Part shown: positions 44,212 through 53,061 of the stretch, one piece after another
How the letters are laid out: each line of letters starts with the position of its first letter
Position numbering within the stretch: position 1 is the first letter of the stretch
Assembly (NCBI GenBank): GCA_030604405.1
Contig: JAUVVY010000004.1
Span: forward strand, 22,853-86,852
DNA from: a bacterium
GTDB taxonomy: Bacteria; Armatimonadota; Zipacnadia; Zipacnadales; UBA11051
Direction: 5' to 3'
DNA: 64,000 nucleotides
Position numbers and translations under genes: made by a program
Notes under the pieces: model-generated
What the model was told of the DNA's origin: nothing
What the model saw: the letters and a program-made list of their open reading frames with translations, nothing else
Databases searched by the model: none

Positions 44212-46545
44212 TCAACGGAGGCGTACTACCAGCTCGTGCGTGCCGGCGGCCAGCGCCACAGAGAGCAAGCCTGTGCGCTGGTCGAACGTCGCGGCTTCTA
44301 ACTCTCGGTCGTCCATGGTGACCGATTCCGGCTGGTGGCCGACGAAGAAGCGCACAGTGGCTTCCTGGGCCACCTTGACCGTGCCGTAAAGCGTGTTCGG
44401 CTCAATTGCCTTCACCGGCATTCGGTCTGTGCGCCGCTGGTACGTGGCCCACTTTGCAAAGGCGGCCCAGACAGGCTGGTCGCAGGAGATTAAGACTTCG
44501 CCGTCGCGCGTCAATTCCTGGCCATCACACAGGGCGTAGGAGATCAAAGCTGCGTCGGGCCCCAGCCCCACCATGCATGTGAGGCCGTCAGCCTCCAGGC
44601 CGTTGGCGCTGACGCGGTCGCCGCTTAGCCGGTAGAGGTGTAGATTCCTGCCGTCCGGGACTTCGACTTCGATCTGCTGTCCGCCCTCCGCCTCGAGCCG
44701 TTTGATTTGGGGCGCAGCCGCACCTCTGGGCTGCGGATACAGCAGGACCAAGAAGCGCTCCCGCACACGCTTCTGGTCCGGAGTGACTGCATAGTATGGC
44801 CCGTATGTTTCGTTGAAGGCTTTCTCATCCCACATCGCAGACTCGGCCGTAAACTCGGTCGGCAGGAGCACTTTGCCGAACAGTTGCCCGGACGGGTTCA
44901 GTTCAGGGAGCGCAAGTACGCTATCGCCCTCGATCTGGAATTCTCCCTTTTGGCCGATGGCGTGGGCGCAGGTGACGTTCAGAATCCACTTATATTCGCG
45001 CGCAGTATCGTTGGTCGCTTTCACGTCATCGAAGACGACCAGATAGTCGGGTTTGGCGAAAACCATGTGACGTCGCCAGCTCTCAATCCACGGGTCCTCA
45101 GGCGTCCCATAGGGGTGCGCTTCGCCGACAACGTAGTCAAAGAACGGCGCGCCGAGGAACTCTACGATGTTCCCGCCCGCCGCGCCTATCATCTTGTTAT
45201 TTTGTCCCTTACCATCTACCCACAGCAGATTGTGCCCGTAGGTCGCACGCCAGTAGCGGCGGTGATGATAGCCCGGCGAGGTCGCGAGGCGCGAGCCGTA
45301 GCCGTGGATCTCGAAGTGGTTCATGGCATTATGCTCGTGATAGTGGCCCATCGGCTCGGTTTGCATGGCGAACAGAATCGCGTCGGGATCTTCCCAACTT
45401 GTCCGGCACGTGACCCAGCCCAGTGTCCGGAAGTGGTGCGAAACAGGCACAACTCCCTGGGGCGAGCGTAGCTTCAGCACCGGCCGGTGATTCAGAAAGC
45501 TGTTGACCGCAGCAACGGCCGCGGCAGCTCCCTGATAGCCGGTGGTTTTCAGGTACCACCCACATTCTGGGATCGGGTATTGGGTTGCGGCCCGCAAGGC
45601 AACCAGGTGAAAACCGTTCCGCTGCCAAGTATCGTTGAAGCCCACGCCTCCGTTCCCGCCCGGCCGCAGCGTGTGCAAGGCGAAGTACGGCAGGGCCTTC
45701 ATGAAGGGGTGAGCGAACAGGTCCACCCCGCGCACCCGCTTCAGCGCGTCCAGCAGCGCCAGACCGTACATTTCGTCGAAGGCAATCGAACCGTAGCCGA
45801 TGCCCTCGGCCCAGCTTCCATCGGGATTACTCTTGTCAAGGATAGTCGCCATTGATGTGCAGGCCTCATCAGCCCACAGCTCGGCATCCGGATAATCGTC
45901 CTCACCAAGCAGCGCCATCGCCCCCAGACCCAGAGCGGCGTAGAAGAACACCCGGCCATTACTGTTAGGCTCGGCGAGCTTCTGCCCTTTGCCCGCCTCG
46001 TACAGCGGCAGCAAGCCCTTGTTGACCAGCGCCGCACACGCCGCCTGCCTTTCTTCATCGGGCAACTTATCCCACGCCACATCCAACGTCAGGGCGACGC
46101 CGATAGTCAGCGTGTTAATGGAGAACTGCCGTACCGGCGGACCCCACGTGTCCCACGCCAGGACGGTGCGCAGGTCTGCCCGCAGTTGTTCCAGATACTT
46201 TTCCTCCTCGGTGACAGCGTAAGCCAGCGCCAGCGGCGCCCACCGCAAACCCGTCGCACGGGCAGCATACTCCTCAAACTCCGCTGCGACCGGCTGCTGC
46301 AGCGTGGCCTCAGCTGCCGCTATCACTCTCTCCCACAGCAGAGCGCCGGATATCCCCAGCACGTCTTGTTCGGTATCAATCGCCTTCGCTCGCAGTGCGG
46401 GCAGGTCCTGGGCGCCCAGCAGCAGCCGTGGTCGGCCAACCGCTTGCGCGCCCTGGTCCGCCCCCTGAGCGCCACCCGAACACAGCGCAGCGAGTAACGC
46501 CACTGTCGCTACCCCTGCCCAATCTCGATGGTATGCACTTTTCAT
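44212..46545 (-). CDS. Secreted heparinase II/III-like protein (paralogue D)
   Basis: This exported protein has about 777 residues. The signal peptide is residues 1 to about 26 (GVATVALLAALCSGGAQGA). The N-terminal helical toroid (about 40-370) includes GYGSIAFDEMYGLALLDALK. The beta domain has GHYHEHNAMNHFEIHGYG near residue 400 and GHNLLWVDGKGQ near 435, a His-rich motif like that of heparinase II and alginate/oligo-alginate lyases. It is shorter and closer to the classical form than paralogues A and C, so lyase activity is most plausible for this member. The start is ATG 46545; the longer frame from 46581 has no hydrophobic N terminus. Confidence 0.82.
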   Translation of the reverse strand: MKSAYHRDWAGVATVALLAALCSGGAQGADQGAQAVGRPRLLLGAQDLPALRAKAIDTEQDVLGISGALLWERVIAAAEATLQQPVAAEFEEYAARATGLRWAPLALAYAVTEEEKYLEQLRADLRTVLAWDTWGPPVRQFSINTLTIGVALTLDVAWDKLPDEERQAACAALVNKGLLPLYEAGKGQKLAEPNSNGRVFFYAALGLGAMALLGEDDYPDAELWADEACTSMATILDKSNPDGSWAEGIGYGSIAFDEMYGLALLDALKRVRGVDLFAHPFMKALPYFALHTLRPGGNGGVGFNDTWQRNGFHLVALRAATQYPIPECGWYLKTTGYQGAAAAVAAVNSFLNHRPVLKLRSPQGVVPVSHHFRTLGWVTCRTSWEDPDAILFAMQTEPMGHYHEHNAMNHFEIHGYGSRLATSPGYHHRRYWRATYGHNLLWVDGKGQNNKMIGAAGGNIVEFLGAPFFDYVVGEAHPYGTPEDPWIESWRRHMVFAKPDYLVVFDDVKATNDTAREYKWILNVTCAHAIGQKGEFQIEGDSVLALPELNPSGQLFGKVLLPTEFTAESAMWDEKAFNETYGPYYAVTPDQKRVRERFLVLLYPQPRGAAAPQIKRLEAEGGQQIEVEVPDGRNLHLYRLSGDRVSANGLEADGLTCMVGLGPDAALISYALCDGQELTRDGEVLISCDQPVWAAFAKWATYQRRTDRMPVKAIEPNTLYGTVKVAQEATVRFFVGHQPESVTMDDRELEAATFDQRTGLLSVALAAGTHELVVRLR

Positions 46546-46670
46546 CCTTTTCGCCTGCCTTCCAAGGCCTGACACCGGCACTTGACTTCTAATCGTGCGC
46601 CCCTTGGCAACGACCTCGGGCTGAAAGCTGAGAATGCGATTCCAGTAACACTGTCATCACCTGATGCGAG

Positions 46671-48443
46671 CTAGACATGCGCTATGACAGCCTCTGCCTT
46701 GCCCGTCGGCATCGCCACATACAGCCACCGGGCGTTATGCTGCTCGCGAAGTACGTATTGCGCCGACTCGCCGTTGACCTCCACAGAGCCCGGCTCTCCG
46801 TCAGGCCACAGCAGTTGGATGATGCAGCCTGCCGGATAGTCGGTCTGTGTGTGGACGGTGAGTTGCTTCTCGTCACACTCTATGGCTGCAATTGCCGATG
46901 CATCCCGGTCATGCCACCACAGGCACATCTCGTCGGTGCCGAAGTGGAGGGGGTTCATTTCCAGCTTGTGCATATATGCGAGGGCTTCTTTGACCGCCGC
47001 CTGCGGCGCGTCTTGTGTAAGATACACCGGATGGAAGAACAAATTCATCGTCAGATTCCAGAACTCAGCCAGTTCGATGGCGCGGTGCAATTGGCTGAAT
47101 TCGGTACTGTCCCCCACGTAGCCGCACTCATAGGCTGTGACTGGGGCGCTGGTGAAGTCAATGCGGCGGTTAGCTTGAGTGTAGTCGTCATAGTAGTGGA
47201 ACGGGTAGCAGGTGCCGAAGGCGAAGTTGCACTTGTTGACCGGATTGGATGGCGGGTAGCGCCAGTGCGCGCGGTTGTTGTCGCCCTTCATGCCCAGTTC
47301 GGCCAGCCAGCGCGCCGTTTCAGCCCAGCCGCTCCAGCACATGTGGTGAAACACGGTGCAGATCGGTATTTCGCCGAAGGCCTCTTGGTAAGCGTTCAAC
47401 TGCTCGGCCAGGTCCTCTTTTGTGAAAGCATAGGGCTGCTCGAAATCGGCGATGAAGTTGAAATGGATCGAGGTCTCACAGCCGAGCTGTTTAAGTTGGT
47501 TGAACTTCTCGGCCGACAACGTGTGGTTGGGCACCGGCGACTGCATAATATTGATATGGTACGGCAGGCCCATCTCGAGCATAAACTCAGCGGCGGGGAT
47601 TTGCACATCGGTGGCACCTTCGTCATCGCCGCCCCAGTGAAAGACGGCATCTGGAATTGAGCCGTCGGCGGCGGGCGGAAGCTGGTGCAAGAACACGCCC
47701 CCGTGCTCGGCGATGATGCGCCGCAGTGCGAACATCATCAGATCCGCATAGGGTACATTTGCCCCCCAGGGCCGCGTGGTGATCTGATCCATGGTGCGCA
47801 GTTGGTTGTCACCATCGTAGTCTTCATAGACCGGACGCCCTTGCTGCATCACCCAGGCGCACTGCGCCAGGTCGAACGCCCAGTAACATGCCGCGCCGTC
47901 GCCGATGGTCCGGTATGTGACCGCCGGTTGGTGCAGGTCCTGCTCGAAGAACGAGAGCAGGCGCGCCAGCTCGCGGCAGTCCGGGGCACGCAGCCGCTGC
48001 ATCGGGGCCAGCACCGGCAGAGCACAACCGCGTTCGTACGGCGTGAGTAGAGCGACATTCCACTGCTCATCACACAGCCGGATGCAGGCCGAGGGGGTGA
48101 ACTCATCCCCGGCCTGTTCAATTACGCCCTCCACCCTGATGCCAAACAGCTCATCGAGGCCGGCAGTGGCAAAACCTATCAGCAGCCCGCCGCATGTCAC
48201 CCACTCTGACAGGGCCTTCACCTGGGCATCTGCCAGGTACTCTTGCGGCAGCGGCGGCAACAGCAGGATGCTGTATTGCGCCAACTCGTCGGGTGTCAGC
48301 TCATCGGGGCCCAGCACGCTATACGGTAGGCCCACGCGGTTGAGGATTTCGCGGTAATAGATCGGCCAGTAGTTGCGACCTGCGGCGTTGGCCTGTGCGC
48401 GCAGGTTGTCGTCGTAAACTAGAGCGGCTTTGAACTCTGACAT
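46671..48443 (-). CDS. NodB-like polysaccharide deacetylase-family protein with N-terminal amidotransferase-like domain (paralogue 2)
   Basis: This 590-residue protein is a paralogue of the 571-residue protein at 30810. The N-terminal alpha/beta domain contains YSILLLPPLPQEYLADAQ and GGLLIGFATAGLDELFG, as in ThuA or amidotransferase-like folds. The NodB-type region has GGDDEGATDV near residue 271 for the Asp pair and SIHFNF near 326 for the His. The C-terminal about 70 residues form a small beta domain. No signal peptide is evident. GGAGG lies six bases before ATG 48443, which favours this start over 48494. It is divergent from the transaldolase-family gene and upstream of heparinase D on the same strand (125 bp gap). 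Confidence 0.7.
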   Translation of the reverse strand: MSEFKAALVYDDNLRAQANAAGRNYWPIYYREILNRVGLPYSVLGPDELTPDELAQYSILLLPPLPQEYLADAQVKALSEWVTCGGLLIGFATAGLDELFGIRVEGVIEQAGDEFTPSACIRLCDEQWNVALLTPYERGCALPVLAPMQRLRAPDCRELARLLSFFEQDLHQPAVTYRTIGDGAACYWAFDLAQCAWVMQQGRPVYEDYDGDNQLRTMDQITTRPWGANVPYADLMMFALRRIIAEHGGVFLHQLPPAADGSIPDAVFHWGGDDEGATDVQIPAAEFMLEMGLPYHINIMQSPVPNHTLSAEKFNQLKQLGCETSIHFNFIADFEQPYAFTKEDLAEQLNAYQEAFGEIPICTVFHHMCWSGWAETARWLAELGMKGDNNRAHWRYPPSNPVNKCNFAFGTCYPFHYYDDYTQANRRIDFTSAPVTAYECGYVGDSTEFSQLHRAIELAEFWNLTMNLFFHPVYLTQDAPQAAVKEALAYMHKLEMNPLHFGTDEMCLWWHDRDASAIAAIECDEKQLTVHTQTDYPAGCIIQLLWPDGEPGSVEVNGESAQYVLREQHNARWLYVAMPTGKAEAVIAHV

Positions 48444-48606
48444 AGTAGCCTCCGGACCTGATGGTATCTGCTGACGTACCCTTCGCCAAGTCAATAATTT
48501 GTCCTGCGCGCAGAAGGTCCGTAGCCGTCATGCAGGAATTGAGTACACGAAGTGGAATATTGAGGTATTGGACATTAGACCGATTGGAGAACGGGAGCAT
48601 CGGCAA

Positions 48607-50025
48607 ATGACTGAGTTAGGCCTGAAGACGCTAGAGAACTTCATGTTCAGGACACTGCCCCAGGACCTCTCTGACGAGCTCGCAGGCTGGCGCGAGGAGT
48701 TGCGGGCCCAGTATGCGGGCGCAGCCTCCGACGAGCTGCGCGACGAGGCCACCGAGCTGCTGACTGAAAACGCGGTTGACCTGCAGTCCGTACTCGCTGA
48801 TTGGAATCTAAAGAACCAGTCCCGTCACGGCGACCAGGCGCTCAGCGACGAGCAACTCGCCGAAGAGAGCGACAAGAGCATCGCTATCCTGGAGGAATTC
48901 GGCCGCAACGAGTTGGCCAGTCGCGCAAGGCAAGAGATTGCGGCCATCGCATCCAGCAACCTCGCCAGACTAGCCAGGATGGCGCTGGCCGGCGAAGTTA
49001 ACACATACTGGGGTAATGACTACGCGGCACATCTGCGCCGGGCCATGCGCAAGGGCGCGGCCATGGTCACTACCAATCCGGTGCTGGTAAACATCGCCCG
49101 CACGGAAGACCCGGAATACTGGACACCGGTGCGCGACGGTCTGAAGGAGACGTATCCCGACTACGACCCGGTTCAGCTTGGCTACGCGATGACCATCGCG
49201 GTGGTGCTGTCTAACGCCCGCCTGCTGCGCCCGATCTGGGAGCTGACCGATGGTGCGATGGGCTACGTTTCACTGCAACTCTCACCCAAAGAGGCGCAGA
49301 ACGTCGAGGCCATGGTCGAGGGTGCCCGCTGGGTCTGGGAGCGGCTGCACGTTGGCCTCGGCGGCACCCCAAACTGCGTATTCAAGGTCCCCGGCACCAA
49401 GGCGGGCATCACCGTAGCCGAGACGCTGACTTCCGAGGCCATGGGCATAAACGTCACCGTCAACTTCGCGCTGCCCCAGCAGATCGCTTTCGCCGGCGCA
49501 ATCGAGAGCAACAGCACCACCAAGGTCTGCTACCGCACGTACATGGACGGCCGCCTTGACGACCCGGTGGGCGAGGAGCTTGAAGCGGCCGGCGTGTCGG
49601 ATTGGGAAGATGTGAAGAAGTGGTGTACTACGGCGATCCGGCAGCGCGAGTACCGGATGTTGTGCCTACCGCCTGAGGAGGGTGGTCTGGGCTTTAAGAA
49701 GAGCATTCCGCTGCCGGCTTCCGGGCGCGGGCCGTGGAATATTCTGCGGTCAATCCAAAACGGGCCTATCCCTATTTTCCTGACTATCTTCCCCGAGCGC
49801 ATCGAGGAGTTCGACGAGGAGCCGCGCGAACTCGATCCCAACGGCATGTGGGCCGAGCTGCCCGAAGGCTACCTCGAGAAGCTCTACAAATCCAAGCTCT
49901 TCCGTCAGGGCTACGAGCCCGATGGCATGACGGTGGACGAATTTGACGACTACCTGCCGGTCGTCAATACACTCACCCAATTTGCCGAGGGCTATGACGA
50001 GTTCATCGCCTGGGTCGCCGAGTAA
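48607..50025 (+). CDS. Transaldolase-family protein, long form
   Basis: This 472-residue protein has the transaldolase barrel, with the likely Schiff-base Lys in NCVFKVPGTKAGITVAETL. Related stretches include AMVTTNPVLVN and GINVTVNFALPQQI. Standard transaldolases are 215-320 residues; here about 130 N-terminal helical residues and about 60 C-terminal residues are extra. It may transfer dihydroxyacetone in the pentose phosphate pathway or act as a related aldolase on another sugar. The start at 48607 has GGGAGC about eight bases upstream; a longer frame from 48499 is unlikely. It sits at the junction of the accessory and housekeeping regions and ends with a terminator. Confidence 0.75.
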   Translation: MTELGLKTLENFMFRTLPQDLSDELAGWREELRAQYAGAASDELRDEATELLTENAVDLQSVLADWNLKNQSRHGDQALSDEQLAEESDKSIAILEEFGRNELASRARQEIAAIASSNLARLARMALAGEVNTYWGNDYAAHLRRAMRKGAAMVTTNPVLVNIARTEDPEYWTPVRDGLKETYPDYDPVQLGYAMTIAVVLSNARLLRPIWELTDGAMGYVSLQLSPKEAQNVEAMVEGARWVWERLHVGLGGTPNCVFKVPGTKAGITVAETLTSEAMGINVTVNFALPQQIAFAGAIESNSTTKVCYRTYMDGRLDDPVGEELEAAGVSDWEDVKKWCTTAIRQREYRMLCLPPEEGGLGFKKSIPLPASGRGPWNILRSIQNGPIPIFLTIFPERIEEFDEEPRELDPNGMWAELPEGYLEKLYKSKLFRQGYEPDGMTVDEFDDYLPVVNTLTQFAEGYDEFIAWVAE

Positions 50026-50048
50026 CAGACATCACCTGGGAAGCACTG

Positions 50049-50077
50049 AGCCCACGGCGGCATGACGTGGGCTTTTT
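50049..50077 (+). terminator. Rho-independent terminator after the transaldolase-family gene
   Basis: An eight-bp perfect stem AGCCCACG (50049-50056)/CGTGGGCT (50066-50073) with a nine-base loop runs into a five-T tract. It lies 24 bp past the stop codon. Confidence 0.82.
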
Positions 50078-50163
50078 GTGTTGCACGACACTTGCAACTC
50101 CAGGCGATCGCTAACCCGCCGCTCTGTGCTCTATCGCAACAGGCTCGTTGTTTGCGCCTGTCT

Positions 50164-50192
50164 TTGACTTTGGACATGCTTTGCGCTACACT
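50164..50192 (+). promoter_or_regulatory. Sigma-70-like promoter of the efp operon
   Basis: TTGACT (50164-50169) and TACACT (50187-50192) have the optimal 17-bp spacer. It sits between the terminator and the elongation factor P start, giving a leader of about 70 bases. Confidence 0.72.
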
Positions 50193-50266
50193 GTAGCACT
50201 GCGATGGCCCCCTGGCGCCTGGGCTTTCGAACCTTCAGATGAGATGTCAGTGAGAGTGATAGTACA

Positions 50267-50830
50267 GTGATTTCGGTCAATGATCTCAAGCCGGGCCTGA
50301 CCATTGAGTTGGACGGGCAGGTCTATCAGGTAGTCAGCAGCGAGCACCACAAGCCGGGCAAAGGCCAAGCAGTGGTCAGAACCCGTCTGCGCGAGGTCGA
50401 GAGCGGGAAGGTTTTCAATAAGACCTTCAACGCCGGCGTGAAGGTGCAGCGCGCCCACGTGGACCGACGCAACATGCAATATCTCTACTCCCAGGGCGAC
50501 ATTTTCTACCTGATGGACACCGAAAACTACGAACAGATCGAGGTCTCCAGAGCGCAAATCGCTGATGTGGTGCAGTGGCTCAAAGAGGGCGAGACAGTGA
50601 TGATGGTCTCGTGCCAGGGCAAGCTGTTGGGCCTGGAGGCGGCGCAGACTGTGGAGCGGATCGTAACAAAGACCGAGCCGGGCGTGCGCGGCGATACCGC
50701 CCAGGGCGGCAACAAACCGGCCCTGATCGAGGGCGGTGTCACAGTCACGGTGCCCCTGTTCGTCAACCAGGGGGCCGTCATCAAGGTAGACACCGCTAGC
50801 GGCGAATACATAGAGCGCGTCAGCAACTGA
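50267..50830 (+). CDS. efp: Elongation factor P
   Basis: This 187-residue EF-P binds between the ribosomal P and E sites to relieve stalling at consecutive prolines. The three OB/KOW-type domains and the KPGKGQ loop are present; Lys32 occupies the position modified in many bacteria (K34 in E. coli). No modifying enzyme (EpmA or EarP) is visible in the window, so the modification state is unknown. It starts with GTG and only a weak ribosome-binding site. It leads the operon with the AccB-like and AccC genes, 13 bp downstream. Confidence 0.96.
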   Translation: MISVNDLKPGLTIELDGQVYQVVSSEHHKPGKGQAVVRTRLREVESGKVFNKTFNAGVKVQRAHVDRRNMQYLYSQGDIFYLMDTENYEQIEVSRAQIADVVQWLKEGETVMMVSCQGKLLGLEAAQTVERIVTKTEPGVRGDTAQGGNKPALIEGGVTVTVPLFVNQGAVIKVDTASGEYIERVSN

Positions 50831-50843
50831 GCAGGAGCTTTGC

Positions 50844-51293
50844 TTGCAGATGGATCGGGAACGCATCAAGCAGCTTATTGATATGCTGAATAGCTCGAGT
50901 GCGGCCGAACTGGAGGTGCGTGAGGGCGACCTGCGCATCAGATTGCGCAAGCGAGAGGGGACGCAGCAGCCGGCCGAGACGGCTAGCAGAATTCCGGATG
51001 CGGCTGAGGAGAGCCGCTCCGAAGTGAGTGCCGAGGAATCTCTGGAAGACGCCACCATAGTCACGGCCCACCTGGTGGGCCTGTTCCACCGCGGCACCGC
51101 TCCCAGCGCCGAGCCGCTGGCGCAGCTCGGTGACGATGTCGCTCAGGGGCAAAGCATCGGCACCATCGAAGCATTGCGCAACTTCACCGAGGTAACAAGC
51201 CCCGTTGACGGCACTGTGGTGCGCATCATCGCTGAGGACGGTGCGCCCGTGCAGTTCGGCGATCCCCTGCTGGCGATCAGGCCGAAGGCGTAG
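50844..51293 (+). CDS. AccB-like biotin-carrier protein lacking the biotinyl lysine
   Basis: This 149-residue protein has the layout of the biotin carboxyl carrier protein of acetyl-CoA carboxylase: N-terminal helix (RERIKQLIDMLNSSSAAELE), a linker, and a C-terminal lipoyl/biotinyl-like barrel. The biotin motif normally reads EAMKM; here it is EALRNF, with Arg112 in place of the modified lysine. It therefore cannot be biotinylated there. It starts at TTG 50844, with AGGAG six bases upstream (ATG 50850 is less well spaced). It is followed by a pilin-like gene and AccC. It may be a non-catalytic scaffold or a degenerate paralogue; another AccB would be needed for fatty-acid synthesis. Confidence 0.82.
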   Translation: MQMDRERIKQLIDMLNSSSAAELEVREGDLRIRLRKREGTQQPAETASRIPDAAEESRSEVSAEESLEDATIVTAHLVGLFHRGTAPSAEPLAQLGDDVAQGQSIGTIEALRNFTEVTSPVDGTVVRIIAEDGAPVQFGDPLLAIRPKA

Positions 51294-51316
51294 GCTGGAT
51301 TCGGGAGGCCACTGGG

Positions 51317-51664
51317 ATGAGCAACAGGTGCGGCTTCACGATTATTGGCATGCTTGTAGTGCTTGCTATTATTGGGATACTGGCCGTGGGTCTGTACGGG
51401 CTGGGCGGCGATAAAGGCGGCGAGGGCGAGAAGAAGTCAATCCCCGCCCGCGCCATAGAGAAAGCTGAATCGATAGAATGTCAGAGCAACCTCAACCAGT
51501 TGCGGCAGGTCGTGAGCATGCAGACGATGGAAGGACAGCCGCCCCCGAGTTCGCTGGCGGAGATGAAGCTGGATGTGATCAGCAAATGTCCGGTGAGCGA
51601 CAAGGAGTACAAGTACGATCCGAGTACCGGCCGCGTATGGTGTGAGACGCATCCGCAATACTGA
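51317..51664 (+). CDS. Type IV pilin-like small protein
   Basis: This 115-residue protein starts with a short leader and GFTIIGMLVVLAIIGILAV, a class III signal/prepilin-like hydrophobic helix with Gly at -1 and Phe at +1. The usual Glu5 is replaced by Gly. The rest is short and soluble, with two Cys (CQSNLNQLRQ, KCPVSDKEYKYDPSTG). GGAGG lies eight bases before the ATG. It separates the AccB-like and AccC genes with gaps of 23 and 40 bp, an odd place for a pilin. It could be a pseudopilin of a secretion or DNA-uptake machine, encoded elsewhere. Confidence 0.68.
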   Translation: MSNRCGFTIIGMLVVLAIIGILAVGLYGLGGDKGGEGEKKSIPARAIEKAESIECQSNLNQLRQVVSMQTMEGQPPPSSLAEMKLDVISKCPVSDKEYKYDPSTGRVWCETHPQY

Positions 51665-51704
51665 ATTCAACGGTTGAGTTGAGGCGTTCCTGTAGGGGAA
51701 ACTG

Positions 51705-53051
51705 ATGTTCAGAAAACTACTGGTGGCGAATCGTGGGGAGATTGCCTGCCGCATCTTGCAGGCGTGCCGGGAACTTAACATAGACACGGTTGCAGTGTAT
51801 TCCCAAGCCGACGCCACTGCGCTGCATGTCAAGCTGGCCGACGAGGCTGTTTGCATCGGCCCGCCTCCGAACCAGGATAGCTACCTGAATGTCGCCAACC
51901 TGATCAGCGCGGCGGTTATCACGGGGGCCGAGGCGATTCACCCCGGCTACGGCAATCTCTCCGAGGTGCCCAGGTTCGCCGAGATATGCGACGCCTGTAA
52001 GATCAGCTTCGTCGGCCCGCCTGCCGATGTGATAGCTCGGATGGGAGACAAGTCCCAGGCGCGGGCAACGATGAGTGCAGCCGGTGTGCCGGTGGTGCCG
52101 GGCAGTGATGGGCCTATTGAAGACGCCCACGACGCTCGACTCATTGCTGAGCAACTAGGCTATCCGGTAATGCTCAAGGCTGTGGGTGGCGGTGGCGGCC
52201 GTGGCATTCGCATCGCCCACAACGGCGAGCAACTCGAACAGTTCCTGGCCTCGGCACAGGCCGAGGCGAAAGCTGCCTTCGGCAACGACGAGCTGTACCT
52301 GGAGAAGTTCATTGCCGAGGCCCGCCACATCGAGGTGCAGATACTCGCCGACACCCACGGCAACGTGGTGCATCTGGGCGAGCGTGACTGCTCGATCCAG
52401 CACCGGCATCAGAAGCTCCTGGAGGAGGCGCCGGCTGCGGGAGTGTCCGACTCGCTGCGCAGGCGGCTGGGGGAGGCGGCCCTGACGGCGGCAAGAAGCG
52501 CTGATTACGTCAACGCCGGCACCGTAGAGTTCATCCTGGACAAGCGCGGGAAGTTCTATTTCATCGAGATGAACACCCGCATCCAGGTCGAACACCCGGT
52601 GACAGAGATGCTCACCGGTGTTGACATCGTGCGGGAGCAGATCCGAATTGCCGCTGGCGAAGAGCTGTCATGCGAACAGGGCAAGATCTGGTTCAACGGC
52701 CATGCCATCGAATGTCGCATCCTGGCCGCTGACGGCGACCGGGGCTTTGCACCCTCTCCCGGGATCATCGAGGAGTGGCGTTTGCCGCTGGGCCCCGGCA
52801 TCAGAGTTGACAGCGGGGTCGGCTGCGGCAGCCGGATCTCTTCGCACTACGATCCGATGATAGCGAAAGTGATCACCTGGGATACCAACCGCGAAGCGGC
52901 CATCAGGCGCATGCAGGCCGCGTTGCGGGGGATGCGGGTCTCCGGACTGCGCACCACTATACCGTACCAGTTGCGGATATTGGACAACGCGTTTTTCCGG
53001 CGCGGCGAAGTGGACCTCAACTTCATTCAGCGGCGGATGGCAACGGAATAG
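51705..53051 (+). CDS. accC: Biotin carboxylase subunit of acetyl-CoA carboxylase
   Basis: This 448-residue ATP-grasp enzyme carboxylates biotin with bicarbonate and ATP. Features include KLLVANRGEIACRIL at the start, the glycine loop AVGGGGGRGIRI near residue 160-170, EKFIAEARHIEVQIL, and EMNTRIQVEHPVTEM carrying the active-site Glu and Arg. Length matches AccC (about 450). AGGGGAAAC-type spacing precedes the ATG. It would normally pair with AccB, but the nearby AccB-like protein lacks the biotinyl lysine, so a different carrier must be the substrate. Confidence 0.95.
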   Translation: MFRKLLVANRGEIACRILQACRELNIDTVAVYSQADATALHVKLADEAVCIGPPPNQDSYLNVANLISAAVITGAEAIHPGYGNLSEVPRFAEICDACKISFVGPPADVIARMGDKSQARATMSAAGVPVVPGSDGPIEDAHDARLIAEQLGYPVMLKAVGGGGGRGIRIAHNGEQLEQFLASAQAEAKAAFGNDELYLEKFIAEARHIEVQILADTHGNVVHLGERDCSIQHRHQKLLEEAPAAGVSDSLRRRLGEAALTAARSADYVNAGTVEFILDKRGKFYFIEMNTRIQVEHPVTEMLTGVDIVREQIRIAAGEELSCEQGKIWFNGHAIECRILAADGDRGFAPSPGIIEEWRLPLGPGIRVDSGVGCGSRISSHYDPMIAKVITWDTNREAAIRRMQAALRGMRVSGLRTTIPYQLRILDNAFFRRGEVDLNFIQRRMATE

Positions 53052-53061
53052 GAGGCAAGTT

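Noticed and set aside
44212..46545. Heparinase D considered as a chondroitin AC-type lyase
   Set aside because: Its His-rich motif and toroid fit heparinase II/III better; I saw no chondroitinase-type AC catalytic tetrad pattern.
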